A stretch of 64,000 nt of DNA from Porodaedalea pini. Lineage: Eukaryota; Basidiomycota; Agaricomycetes; Hymenochaetales; Hymenochaetaceae. Numbering within the stretch: position 1 is the stretch's first letter; the number at the start of each line of letters is the position of its first letter. The notes beneath the pieces were generated by a model, which saw only the letters and a list, made by a program, of their open reading frames with translations, searched no databases and was not told the origin of the DNA. The stretch spans positions 62,001-126,000 of the forward strand of contig NBAY01000075.1 of NCBI GenBank assembly GCA_002794775.1, given 5' to 3'. Positions 49,125 through 61,326 of this stretch are shown one piece after another. Position numbers and translations under genes: made by a program.

Positions 49125-52100
49125 ATGTTGACCGATATCCAATTGACAGTACCCGAAGAATTTCGTGCCTTCCCGTATAATCCACCGTACTCGATCCAAA
49201 TCGATCTAATGCGTCATCTCTATGCAGCCATAGAGTACCGTAAACTGGCCATAGTGGAAAGTCCTACGGGCACTGTAGCATCAATTTGTCTCGTTTACTT
49301 GGATGACACCTAGTTGATTAAAATTTCCTGTAGGGAAAAACACTCAGCCTACTTACAAGTTCCCTCACATGGTTGCGCGACGATAGAGATCGTATTAAGA
49401 AGGTCACCCTGGAGAGCCTGCGGAACTCTTTACACTCAGCAGACGGTAAGCAGTAGCCCTCGAATTGCTTCAAGATACATTCTAACTGCGCGATTTAGAT
49501 CCAGAATGGGTCGTGACACAGACGTTTGACCGACTGAAGAAGGAGATTGAAGTGGAAGATCATGCTCTCGAAGAACATCTTGCACATATTCGTACAAGAG
49601 AGCAAGCTTTAAGAAGGGAATGCTCCAGAGTGACGAAAAGACCCGTGCGTGGAAGAAGCTTACTGTCTAAAGGCTTTATCTGTTATCTCCTTTGTTGATA
49701 TATATATGATATGACAGAGGCTATCGAAACCCGAAGCAAGTAAAAGTTTAGAGTCGGACGACTCTTTTTTGCCTGATCGCGAGGGTAGTAACAGTCAGGA
49801 AGGGCAAGCAAATGCTATGTCACGCCTGAATGACGACGAGTCTGTACCAACATATTCAGGCACTGTTCTAGTTTTAACGACGTTTGTATCCATTTCAGAC
49901 TGGCGCAGCGTCCGTCATCCGCTGCGACCTCTTCGCCAATTAGGCCTACGAAGGTTCGAAGCTCGACATCTTCCATTTTTTAATGCTCACGGACCAAAAC
50001 AGATTTTTTTTTGCTTCGCGGACACATTCGCAGCTGTCTCAAGTAGTCCACGAACTACTGAAACTAAAGTCTGTTTATGCCACGTCGGGAGACATGAAGA
50101 ACGGTCAAGGTAGTCTGAGCGACGTTAACGAGTCCTCATCACACCTGCCTCGGAGTGTATCTCTTGCATCTCGTGCCCATCTTTGCATCAACGAACAATT
50201 GCGTGCAAAAACTCTTGATTTGGATGAAGGATGCCGTAATATGCTTATAGGTGCGTAGTCTCAGGTGATCAAGAAGAGCAGATCGACGTAAAGCAGATTT
50301 TGAGGTTTTTTAGGCCGTCCAGAAGAACGCTGTCCTTATCTGCCGCCACTTGGCGAAGAACATCTATTACGGGACCTCCGCGATAGGATCCTAGTATGTT
50401 TCTTGCTAGAGGGATATTGATGATATAACACTGAAGCCGCGAAACCATCCCAGGCGTATCCGAGAGACATTGAGGATCTAGTACTCATGGGCAAGGAAGC
50501 AAAACTGTGTCCGTACTTCAGCTCCCGTTCGGCTATCTCGTCTGCCGAGGTGCGACTTTATCCTATTTTCAAAAAATCCGAAAGGAAACCGACTGCTTAT
50601 CAACTTTTTTTTTATCTGTCAAGTTTGTGACTTTACCATACAGCCTCCTTCTGCAACAACGCTCTCGTCAGGTTCTTGACATAGATCTGAAAGACCAGAT
50701 TATCCTCATCGATGAAGCTCACAGTACGGCTTTGTTTGAATTAAGCAAAACGATAGGCTGATATAACAGGAGCTCAGACTTGATCGAAACGTTATTGCAA
50801 TTGCATACCATTGAGCTGTCGACCTCCATGCTGCGCCTTGCAATCAGACAACTAACAGAGTATTTGAATCGATTTCGAACGCGGCTGACTACTGTCCATG
50901 CGATTCACTTGAAGCGACTTACGCTTTTTCTACGAGCATTAAATCAGTTTGCAGATAGTCGATTTACAGAGGCTTGCCAGAGCCCAACTTATGAAGATGT
51001 GATGTCCGTGTCAGCCTTTGTAGACGGCATAGGAAACAAAGTGAACGGAATCAATTTCCTCGAGTTACAATCTTATCTCACCGCAAGCAAGGTAGGTCAC
51101 TCATATCCTTGTTCTATTACGGATACTTTTATTTGCGTGGTCTAGATGGCTCGCAAAGTCAGTGGGTATGCCGAAAAAAAAGCGGGCAGTAGCAAATGTC
51201 AGACAATATTCGACGAAGCAAATGAGCATAATCTGACTGTTCTGAAAGCAGGCAATGAGAAAGACGACTCAAGTGCGATAGTTCCTCTACATGCGGTAGA
51301 GGCTTTCATTGCAACCCTTACAAATGATATTGAGGGTAAGGACGGTGTATTCTACACTTTCATATGCTGATCTGGGTATAGACGGCATCATCACATTTAC
51401 CGCAGACAAGCTAATGCCGGGTGAAAAACATATCAAATATCAGCACCTGAACCCGGCTACGCATTTCGATGAGATAATTCGCAGCGCACGGTGTGTGATA
51501 TTGGCTGGAGGAACAATGTCACCAGTCAGTACTCTCCTTGCTCCGTCAGCTTCTGCTTTCACAATATATTCTAGATTTCCGATATGTCCTTGCAACTCTT
51601 CCCAACCATCCCGGACGAGCAGTTATCAGTGTTTTCGTGCGGTCATGTTATCCCACAGTCGAACCTTCAGTGTTTAGTGATTGGAAAGGGCCCTCGGGGA
51701 GAAGACCTTCAGTTTAAATTCAAGAGTAGAGGTGACCAATCACTCGTGAGCTTAAACTTGATCTCAAGGCTCCCTCAGCTTATTTCTCTTGGAAGATTGA
51801 TGAGCTCGGACAATGTTTGTTTAACGTGGTCAGCGTACGCTTTCATAAATGTCGTATGATCCGAGTGCTCGCCTTGGATTAATCATGAGCGTAATTCAGA
51901 TCTCGCCAAACGGGATGGTCGTTTTCTTCCCATCATACTCCTTCTTCGATAAGGTGAAGGATGCCTGGTCCTCGAACGGTCTTTTAGGCAGGATTCAGAG
52001 GAAAAAACAGGTCAGACCATGTTCTGCCGTCACAACAATAAGCTGAAGGGAAGTAACACAGATATTCTACGAACCACACGAGAGTGCTGTTGTTGAGAAC

Positions 52101-52674
52101 GTTCTCCGTGACTATAGCCTTGCTTGTACACAGGTAAACACACGCGGAAAGATTCGACCCTAGCTTTACTGAATCATCGTAGACGGTGGGGACAGCAAAG
52201 GGCGCTCTGCTACTTGCCGTCGTTGGCGCGAAATTATCTGAAGGACTCAACTTTGCCGATGAGCTAGCTCGAGCCGTTGTGCTCGTCGGGATACCGTATC
52301 CTAACCTTGCTTCTCCTGAATTAAGGGAGAGAATGAAGTACATCAATAAGCGGACGAAAAACAATAAGACTGGAATGGATAAGGACGCTGGCAATGAATT
52401 GTATGAGAATCTAGCCATGAGGGCGGTCAATCAGAGCATAGGTACGGTCTCTTTACACTTATGAGTAGCGCACGTTGAAAACTACCTTTGCACAGGACGA
52501 GCAATCCGGCATCGAAACGACTGGTCATCCCTCATTCTCATCGATAGCCGGTATGGATCGCAAAAAGTCCAGATCAAGTTGCCAGCTTGGATTCGTCAAA
52601 ACATTATTGTGCCGCAATCCTTCGGACAAGCAGTGAAATCTCTAAGTGATTTCTACAGGGCAAAGCGTCTGTAA
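49125..52674 (+). CDS. CHL1: CHL1/DDX11-family DNA helicase, with apparent frameshifts
   Basis: The start ATG 49125 gives MLTDIQLTVPEEFRAFPYNP. Exon 1 (49125-49274) joins over an intron to 49334 so that Walker A reads VESPTGTGKTLSLL. Further blocks are ASRTHSQLSQVVHELLK (motif Ia), the cysteines of the Fe-S domain (CRNM, CPYLPPLG, CPYFSSRSA), IILIDEAHNLIETLL (DEAH box), VILAGGTMSP, GKGPRGEDLQF, GMVVFFPSYSF and VVGAKLSEGLNFADELARAV, ending ...SDFYRAKRL at TAA 52672-52674. CHL1 is an Fe-S DNA helicase for sister-chromatid cohesion in the nucleus. Breaks: one base seems missing near 49620 and one extra T in a run of nine (50003-50011); an exon joint near 50397-50445 also does not keep frame. Either a decaying gene or sequence errors. 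It converges with KGD1, 95 bp apart. Confidence 0.78.
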
Positions 52675-52769
52675 GCTCTTACACTACATGCTTACGAAGG
52701 ACGTCATGATGCACGACGCAAAATCAATTAAAATTGACAAATACGAGGACTAAGAATTAGAGTGAAATG

Positions 52770-55700
52770 CTAGTTGAAGGCAGCATTAAGGAACTGCTCG
52801 ATCTCTTTCAGATGGAGCGCCTACAACACATGATTAATAGATGATCAAGGATGAGTCCATTATATGACAAACCTTGCTTCCGGTAGCCACAGAGCTCGTA
52901 GGGCCACGTCCTGCGTACAGAGGGTACTTGCCCTTGTGGTGCTCAGTCTCGTTAGCCGCAGTAAGAATTCGTGGTCCCACATAAGTCCAAGCGCCGTTAT
53001 TGAGAGGTTCCTCCTAGACAAGCATTTGGCGTCACTATGAGCAACAGTCAAGAGGCAAGGTTAGACACGAACCTGACACCAAAGAATGTCGGCATTGGGG
53101 TAATTGTCCAAGTGCGGCGTAAGCTAAGAATCAAATTAAGATTCGAACACACAACCTGCTTCATTAGTACCCACAAGATCATAGGGGAACGGCGAAATCT
53201 GTTCTAAACGACTGATGGCGACATCCTTAATGCCCCTTTCTTCTCTTTCTTGAAGCAGGGCGTAGTAAACCTGACCTGTCCGCGGGTCAAAATATTAAAG
53301 CGTTTATTATTGGACTTGTCAAGCGGAATAACATACCCGAGCAAAGAATGTGCCTGCGAATGTCTTCGGAAGCGACGAGATCTTCACTGGACTCCGGAAG
53401 GTACCTCTCAAAGTGCGTATCGTCAATCATTTCATTTGAATCAGAACGAGCCTTGGGATGCCTAAGAAGCGATTTCGAAAAAAACACGACAAGCTATAAG
53501 GCATGCATTCAGAAGAAATGAAGGGTCAGATGGCAACAAAGTCGAGCTTACAGGCTTCCTGAAATCTCGCTTGATTTGACGCCGAAGAACATGGAACTGA
53601 GAATCACACGAATGTGAGCAAAGCACACGGACCAAGAAAAGGAGCACATACGTAGTTAGCCGGAGTCCTGTATAAAGCTTACTTGATTAGCTACAACCTT
53701 GAACGATAAAACGACACTCACGTCGGATAAACAATTTGCATATTGCAATCCTGGTGCTGTCTTTCAATCTTCTGGGCTGTCGGGAAGACATGGGGGTGAT
53801 CGTCACAAAGCTGCAAGAACCGTTCGATCCGACCGCTCGAATGCTCAGGACCCTGACCATCATAGCCATGGGGCAGATTAATGACAAGACCAGTCCGCTG
53901 AAGCCATTTCCTCTCGCCAGACGCAACAAACTGATCAATTATGCACTGCGCGTTGTTTGCGAAGTCGCCAAACTGGGCCTCCCAAACCGTCAAATTATCG
54001 GGTGAAACGAGTGAATATCCAAGCTCGAACCCTAATGCGCCGAATTCAGATAATGATGAGTTACAGATCACAAATCGAGCTTGATTAGAGCCAAGGTTGT
54101 TGAGAGGGATGTACTGCTGCTCGTTTTCCTGGTCGTGGATGACCGCATGCCTTTGCGAGAATGTACCGCGCTCAACATCTTGTCCAGACACGCGTACATG
54201 GTTCTTTTCTAAAACCAGGGAACCGAAAGCAAGTGCTTCAGCAGTTGCCCAATCGATGTTCGACCCCTCTTCAACAGTCTTCCCTCGATTCGCCAAGATA
54301 CGACCAAGATTTCGATGAACGGAGAAACCCTGAGGGTACGTAGAAATGGCTTTACCAATACGCTTCAATACCTCCTCCGTCGTTCCTGTAGCAAGAGTTG
54401 GCAAAGGATGCTCCGCGAGCTGCTTCGGAGACGGGAAACCTTGCCAGGACGCAGAAAGCCATTCCTTACTTGTAGGAGTATAGTCCTTCGCAGCCGCTGC
54501 CGCCTTTTCGAGCATGCCCCACACCCATTTCTTGTGCTCCTCGATATCCTTCTCCGTGAAGGTTCCACGATCGATTAAGAATTTTGTGTACTTCGTCAAC
54601 GGCGTAGGTTGTTTCTGAATTGCCTTGTACATCCTTGGTTGAGTGAAGCTGGGCTGATCAGTCTCGTTATGGCCGTAACGCCGATAGCAGACGATGTCAA
54701 GTACGACGTCCTTCTTATATTTGGCGCGGTAATCGGCAGCAAGCTGGCAGACGAATGTTACTGCTTCTGCATTGTCACCATTCACGTGGAAGATAGGTGC
54801 GTCGATGCACTTAGCGATGTCCGAGGGATAAGCTGTGGAACGGGCAAAGCGAGGATCTGTTGTGAAGCCAATTTGGTTGTTTACGATAAGATGAATCGTG
54901 CCACCAGTGCCGTAATTAGGAAGGTTGTGGAAGCCCATGGTTTCATAGACAACACCCTGACCTGCGAATGCCGCATCACCATGAAGAAGCACACCCATTG
55001 CCGTGTTATGGCTGGCTTCATCCCCCTCGAAATGCTGGATGGCACGCGTTTTACCCAGGACTACGGGATCGCATGCCTCGAGATGGGAAGGATTAGCGAC
55101 CAGTGACAATGAGACCTTCTTTCCAGATGGTGTTGGTCGGACATAGTTTGCGCCAAGATGATACTTAACATCTCCAGCTGGCCAGTCATCAGGATCAGCC
55201 GTGCCAGAGAACTCGTTCAAAATGGCCTCGATTGGTTTCCGAATGACGTTCGCTAGCACATTCAGTCTACCTCGATGCGACATCCCAAGAGTAACGTGCT
55301 TGACGCCATGTTCCACCGAGCGGTCAATAAGAGCCTTCATTCCCGGAATGAGGGCTTCGCACCCCTCCAGCCCAAATCGCTTCTCGTTCGGATATTTGCT
55401 GGCAATGAATTTTTCAAATGACTCGGACCACATGAGACGGTCCAAAATCATGCGCTTCTCATCAACAGTGTAGTTCCAGGGTTTCGGAATTTCGACGCGT
55501 TCCCGAATCCAATCGCACTGATCTTTATCCGGAATATGGACGTACTGGATGCCAACAGCACCACCTAAGTTTATAGATTGACATAAGAACAATGCGCAAG
55601 TATTGCATAACAAACGTAGCAACATACAATAGATCCTTTGGCAAAGTTTGATAATTTCGCGAAGAGACATCGTCTTTCGGTCCTCGGTGGCAAAGTGGGG

Positions 55701-56263
55701 CAGAATACCGGGACCTAATGCAATTTGTTTGTCAAGATCGGCCTCTGTGAAGCCATACTGGCTTAGTTCGAGTTCAGGAGGTGTGACATCGGCCAAGTCG
55801 GCGTCCAGGATGCCCAGAGGGTCCAAGTCCGCAACATGATGCCCGCGAACTTGATAGGCACGGACGAGTAATTGAACCTTGAGGACGTGCGTATGAGTAA
55901 GGCCTATACTCTCCCAGCGATCAATGCGGACGCTACCTTCAAATGATCATCTAGTTTTGCGCCCCGGCCAGCATCCAGGGTGGGAGCTCCGCCGACCGGC
56001 TGCGGGAGAAAGGTCGGAGGAGGTTGGAAAGCCTGGTAGCTGGGAAGGCCCTTTTCCATTCCTGAGAAATAAGCGTCCCAAGAGACGTGCACTGATTTGG
56101 GATCCTGCCGCCAGTGACGGTACATCTCCTCGACGTAGTAGGCATTAGTCCCATTTGCGAACGCGTCATTGGGAGAAGGAGGGACAGCCGTGGCCAGACA
56201 CCGTGAGAGACGGCGGGGTGGACTGCGACGAGGCAAGCTACGAAGGACCTGCCTACGCAACAT
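52770..56263 (-). CDS. KGD1: 2-oxoglutarate dehydrogenase E1 component, mitochondrial
   Basis: Start ATG at 56263; stop TAG at 52770-52772. The first exon (to about 55935) begins with an Arg/Ser/Pro-rich presequence ([20 protein letters not shown]), a mitochondrial targeting signal, followed by [19 protein letters not shown], typical for the OGDH N-terminus. The long middle exons (55900-53720) contain [35 protein letters not shown], the thiamine-diphosphate site around [11 protein letters not shown] and [10 protein letters not shown], and [18 protein letters not shown]. The last exons (53700-52770) read [50 protein letters not shown] and [20 protein letters not shown]. It decarboxylates 2-oxoglutarate in the TCA cycle. 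All parts are present with normal introns, so it is probably functional. It is divergent from the CoA-transferase gene with 247 bp between starts, a likely shared promoter. Confidence 0.93.
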
Positions 56264-56510
56264 TTCTGTCGATGACGGCGAGAACGTTAATGATGATGGT
56301 TTTGCGTAAGAGTGCGACGTTGGACTTGAAGGCGGGTCGCGAGGAGCCGAAAACAGTCACCGACCTTCCCGCGTGTTCTTACGTCATAGAAGATGACTCA
56401 GATCTAGAGCTCAGTGAGCGGCCTATTGGCCAACCACCCGCCGATTTTCACCGCGACTAGCAGACGGCCTATAGGCAATTGTTAAACTGAGCTCTTTGTA
56501 ACAAGTTATC
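56264..56510. promoter_or_regulatory. Divergent promoter region between KGD1 and CoA-transferase
   Basis: 247 bp between two outward start codons of two mitochondrial metabolic genes. No clear TATA element was identified; shared regulation is an inference from the spacing. Confidence 0.4.
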
Positions 56511-58425
56511 ATGTCTAGGCTATCGGCTGCCTTCTCGCTGCCTCGAAATCGTTTGTGGAAGTCGATTATTCCGAGAGTACATCTCATTCGAACGCTTTCG
56601 TCTAGCTCCGGCGTGGGCATAATTCCTCCTCTCAAGGATGTGCGGATACTTGACCTTACGAGAGTCCTCGCAGGTCCAACGTGCACCATGCTGTTGGCAG
56701 ATCTTGGAGCCGATGTCATAAAAGTCGAGTCTGTCTTTGGAGGCGATGATACTAGTAAAGCATCATCTAAATGAGGTACACGAACAATTGACCTAGTTTC
56801 GTTTTCAAGGATCTTGGTTGCCTCCATCAGCACCCTTGTCCACTAACGCACCTACTGAATCTGCTCATCTGCCTCCAGAATCTGCTTATTTCTTGGCAGT
56901 AAATAGAAACAAACGTTCTGTAACTGTGAATTTTAAGACGACGGAAGGGCTCGAGATTCTCCATAATCTGGTCAGACGGGCTGATATCCTCGTCGAGAAC
57001 TTCGTTCCGGGTCGACTGTCCGCTATGGGTTTAGGTTGGGAGGACTGTCGCAAGTTGAATCCGAGACTCATCTACGCATCCATTTCTGGTATATTGGACA
57101 TTCTTTAAATCTGGGTCGTCTTCACTCTTTATTGACGATACATACTCAGGCTACGGCCAGGACGGTCCCTTCAAGACAGCTCCAGGTTACGATGTCATAA
57201 TCGAAGCTGAGGCCGGGCTGATGCACATGTCAGTCATTTTCGTGCTGCTCCTAGTCTTAGTATAACGGATCGCGGGCCTCTCATTGCTCTTTCTCGGTGC
57301 TCCACTGTGACATCTTTAATAGAACAGGCGAAGCCGGACGCCAACCATGCAAGGTTGGAGTGGCAGCCACAGATATTGCTACCGGTGAGCGGATAATGTC
57401 TGTACCTCGTGATCTTGACCTTGACAAAGGCGTGCATACATGGCAGGTTTATATGCTCATGGTGCGATCATGGCCGCGCTTATCTCGCGCGAGAAATCGG
57501 GGCAAGGAGTATGGATCGACTGTAATCTGTTTGAATCTCAGGTATGCTTGGTCTTGCCTCGTTGTCTCGTTGCTTACCCCAGAAAGATTGCGGGTCTAGC
57601 TAACATTGCGTCTAACTATCTCATCGCTGGTCAAGAAGCTTCACGTCACGGTACTTCACACCCGTCTATAGCACCTTACGAGGTCTTCGAATGTAAGGAT
57701 GGGTTCATCATGTTTGGCGCTGGTAACAATAAGCAAGTGCGAATATTGGTTTTGAACTCGTGACCGAGTCTGAGGTTTATTGACTTTGACCTGTCCTCGA
57801 AAAGTTTGCTATCCTTGCAGAAAAGATCTTGGGCAATCCGGGTATTGCCACTGATCCCAGGTTCGCCACAAATGCAAGCAGGGTAGCGAATAGGATTGCA
57901 TTGAAAGAACTGATTACCGACATCCTTGTCACCCAAGATCGTGATCACTGGCTTGCGAGATTTACAGGTTTAGGGTGATTTGCTCAATTAATCAATCGGT
58001 CGATTCCGACGGCTTCATACTCAAAATGATGATTTCTAGCATTCCCTTCGGACCAATCAACAATATCCAGCAAACATTTGAGCACCCTCAAGCCAAAGCA
58101 CGTAGGGTCGTCATTGAAGTTGAAGTGCGTTGCTCTACTCAGATATGCATTTCCCTTTTTCTCTGATTGAGATTGTTGTTGTGGTAGCACCCCCGTGCCG
58201 GGAATATTAAGCTCGTTGCGCCCGCGGTCAGGTACAATGACAAGAAGATGCCTGTGACTCGTCCACCACCATGGCTGTCCCAGCATACAACTGAGGTAAG
58301 ATAGATATACTCCTTGAAGAAAAATCATTGCTAATAGCGTATAAAACACAAAAATGAAGGTCCTTGGAGAGCTCGGCTATTCTGAGGAAGAAATTCATGA
58401 GCTTCGTCACAAGGAGATTGTATAG
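56511..58425 (+). CDS. Class III (CaiB/BaiF) CoA-transferase, mitochondrial, SUGCT-like
   Basis: Starts [20 protein letters not shown], an Arg/Ser-rich presequence ending near SSSSGVG, then [20 protein letters not shown] and [10 protein letters not shown], the class III CoA-transferase signature with its catalytic Asp expected in the ADVIKVE region or just downstream. Exons then read [115 protein letters not shown] and a C-terminus [18 protein letters not shown]. About nine introns have good GT-AG borders and every joint keeps frame. Family members move CoA between dicarboxylic acids; human SUGCT uses succinyl-CoA and glutarate. Substrate here is unknown. It ends 92 bp from the convergent cyclodeaminase gene. 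Confidence 0.88.
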
Positions 58426-58517
58426 TTAGCCAGTGGTTCAACCAGCATGAGACGATAATAGTTTTTGCGTTACGCCATATGACACCGGTATGTACTTACG
58501 TAAGTTGTACTGGTCCA

Positions 58518-59591
58518 TCAATCATACTCCGCGATTTCTATTCCTAATCCCATTGATAAGGCCTTTTCCAGGATAGTACATGTGATGGCTGTATCCTGTA
58601 AGCCGACCCCGACAGATTTAAAAACCGTGACATCTCCTGCTTCCTTCATAATACGAACAACATCTGGGATACCCTTTCCATCAAGCTCAACCACTTCCCC
58701 TACCTCCACCAGGTTTTCTGAGGCAATATTCGCTCTGATCAGTTCTCCTGCTTCAGCGAGACATGCTTCTCTGGAATCCACTAAAACCTTTCCAGCGCGT
58801 CTGATCAACTCCACCTCCACCTCTGCCATGGTAGGTGCATAACTTCCGATAAGGTTTATATGCGTTCCCTTCTTAACCCAGCTTGATCTGAAGAGAGGCT
58901 GCGTACTTGGTGTTGCTGTGCAGATGATGTCGGCGGAAGAGACGGCATGCTCGAGGTTGAACGTATCTGAATCTTGTGAACTGAATATAACGTTGGCGAA
59001 CCGGTCCTGAAGGCTGGCACGAAGGGTTTCCAGGCGGGAATTAAGCGACCGGTTCACAATTGTGCAACGATTGAGAGAAGGCAAAGCGCGAACGAGAAGA
59101 TCCACGTGGGCTTCAATTTGCCTCCCTGCACCGAAGACCAATAAGGTTCGAGGAGTGGACGGTCCGAGTAAACGAGTTGCCAGAACAGAGCCTGGTGCAG
59201 AAATTTATGAGCCGAACTGAACTCCGTTTGAGTTATAAAAGAGCACCTTACCTGCAGCGGTCCTCAGTGCCGTGAGGCTGGTTGCATTGACAACCGCTCT
59301 TACAGCACCGGACTGCTCGTCCAATACCAAGGTTGTCGCATGAAGACCTCCTCTTCCGTCAGCTCCAGGAACAGAGACTGTCTTGATCGCGGTCCCAAAG
59401 CCTTCAACTCGCGCAGGCATGAAGAGTGCACTATACGCGCTCGTGCTGATCGAAGTTCGGTGGGGCAGGCTGATACGGTCCTGGAAATGCAGGCGAATGA
59501 AAACAAGGGCCATTAATGACATAAGGCTATCTGGTGTGAGTGAGGACGAAGCGATAGACACATCTTCTGCCGAGAGAACCAGTAAAACCAT
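58518..59591 (-). CDS. Ornithine cyclodeaminase/mu-crystallin family protein
   Basis: ATG 59591 (MVLLVLSAEDV); exon 59591-59252, a 60 bp intron (59251-59192), exon 59191-58518. The product has about 337 residues, usual for the family. Visible are KTVSVPGADGRGGLHATTLV, TSLTALRTAAGSVLATRL, the NAD(P)-binding VFGAGRQIEAHVDLLVRALP, ADIICTATPSTQPLF, GTHINLIGSYAPTMAEVE and DVTVFKSVGVGLQD. Members reduce or deaminate small imino/amino acids using NAD(P)H, in the cytosol. The exact substrate cannot be told from sequence. Confidence 0.9.
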
Positions 59592-60178
59592 CGTTTCTAA
59601 ATAATTGTAACTGCTGACAAGAGCAGTTCAGCGGACGCGGGAGAGCGCTGTGAGGCGACTATGTCGGTGCAGCAGGTGGGACGCCGAACCGGTACAAGGT
59701 ACTAGGTAGGTGATGGCGGTCAGATTGTGGTACACTGCAGTGATAGTTTCGGCCCGTACCGGACGAAGGACTCGTAGAGTAAAGCCTAAAGGTATGCATG
59801 TACTTAGACCTAGAATCTCCAGCTAATTCGCAATGCAATATCAAGAGACAAGGTGAAAGAGCAGCGAGACGCAGTAGGCCATATAGCACATGATGGTCTC
59901 GACTCTTTCATCTCAGTATAATTGCAAGTACTAGTGGTAGGTGAAAGCAAGCAAAAACTGGGCAAAAATAAATACAGCGGTCCTAAAATTGCGTCGCGAT
60001 CGTACACTTCATAGCAAATAATACTTCTGCGCAGCATTTCTTTCCCCTTCGTCCCTTCACCTCCCTACCTCACTCTCGCAACGAGCCAGAAGGCGCGAGT
60101 CCTTGACATCCACGAGACAGTCTAGCATGCATTTGGCCCGGTGCTTGGGGTCACGACGTGCCTGTTGCTGTCGGCAGA
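59592..60178. other. Intergenic, nothing recognised
   Basis: 587 bp between the start of the cyclodeaminase gene and the end of YPD1, both minus strand. It contains short frames without motif, and would include the cyclodeaminase promoter and YPD1 3' UTR. Confidence 0.45.
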
Positions 60179-60731
60179 TCAGACGCCATCTTGGTCGACA
60201 CCATGCTCCTTATACCACTCCCTCAGCCACTTTTCAGCATCGTCATACTCCTTCTTGACTTGTACGAGCAATCGTTCGATCCTGCCGAGAGCTTCCTCAG
60301 GTGTAAGGTCGGCATTCGCTTCCTCGTCTCTTCGTTGGCCGTAGTGCTGCATGCGCTCGCACGATGCCTGCACTTTAGCTACGCCCAAAGCTGCGCTCGA
60401 CCCCTTGAGAAAGTGACCGAGTGAAGAGAGTTTCGCAAGATCCTTCGCCGCACTAAGTAATCGGCGGACACTATCAGTGCCGCGGAGAAACGAAAAAGCA
60501 CATTATGACGTACAGAGCCTCCTTCATCTCTTTGAAAGTAGTTGCAGCCTGATCGAAGTACGCCCATGCCATGCCAGAAGAGAAATCGTGTGTTTCGTCC
60601 TCGTCAAGGTCAAGAATCTGGTGGAAGGTCTCCATATCGATGATGCTACCGGCAGAGGACGACGGGTCCGGCTCTGCGGTTGCCTCTGGCTGGATTGAAG
60701 AGTGAAGGGGAGGGAGTGTAAGCGTCGACAT
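60179..60731 (-). CDS. YPD1: Histidine phosphotransfer protein YPD1
   Basis: Exon 1 60731-60514, intron 60513-60453 (61 bp, GTACGT...ACTTAG), exon 2 60452-60179; 163 residues. After a Pro/Ser-rich start (MSTLTLPPLHSSIQPE) comes IDMETFHQILDLDEDETHDF and AYFDQAATTFKEMKEAL. Exon 2 then gives DLAKLSSLGHFLKGSSAALG, the HPt motif whose His accepts the phosphate, and VAKVQASCERMQHYG with a C-terminal helix KKEYDDAEKWLREWYKEHG. YPD1 passes phosphate from hybrid histidine kinases (Sln1 type) to response regulators Ssk1 and Skn7, thus controlling the HOG stress pathway in cytosol and nucleus. Length and motif are complete. Confidence 0.93.
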
Positions 60732-60739
60732 TATCGAAC

Positions 60740-61026
60740 GAAGCGAGAGGGAGAGAGTCGATATCGTTCGACAGATATGAGATGTGTCACGCGTCCACTG
60801 CAGACGAAGAGCAGGGCCAGTACGATGTGGACGGCGATGTGGGTCGGCTGGGCCTGCACACACGAGCGATGCGGCGGAGGGGAAGGATCTGAAAGAGACA
60901 CATGAGGAAGCGTACCTGATCCGATGTTGACGCGTTTAAGCGCTCTTTCGCATCTTTCGGCGACGAAGGCGGGCTGCGCTCGTCTGTGACAAACTTGTCA
61001 CCAGGACGAGGGGGCGAGGACGACAT
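60740..61026 (-). CDS. Possible small protein or upstream reading frame ahead of YPD1
   Basis: From ATG 61026 it reads MSSSPPRPGDKFVTDERSPP..., then an intron of about 63 bp (GTACGC...GTGTGCAG), then AQPTHIAVHIVLALLFVCSG, which has one hydrophobic stretch, and stops TAA shortly before the YPD1 ATG. The splice keeps the frame. It may be a tail-anchored micro-protein, or the 5' UTR with an upstream frame that lowers YPD1 translation, since the stop lies only about ten bases before YPD1 starts. Not recognised. Confidence 0.35.
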
Positions 61027-61059
61027 GATCGTGGTGGAAGACAAGGTGGTGCGGACCAC

Positions 61060-61326
61060 GGATGTGGAGGACTAGAGATGAGCTGATTATCTGTAGTATA
61101 TGAATGATCCCGCGCACAGGCAGAGATCTTCATGTGAGTCGCCGTCGGCAGCCTTGCTCAGTACAAAAACACACTGTATGAAATCAAAATGTATTTTACG
61201 TGCGCGCGCAGCAAAATGTTGACTCGTATCCCAGGCTTACTTGTGAGTATGCCTCCAGTCCGAATGCATTCAAGTATATGTATTTAAAATAATAAATATA
61301 TTTCTTCTCCAAACACTCATGCTCCT
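61060..61326. other. Intergenic, no feature seen
   Basis: 267 bp upstream of the YPD1 transcript region and downstream of BMS1; AT-rich near 61280-61310, likely the BMS1 terminator/polyadenylation area. Confidence 0.4.

Noticed and set aside
54609..55106. 165-codon plus-strand frame
   Set aside because: Antisense shadow of the intact KGD1 exon.
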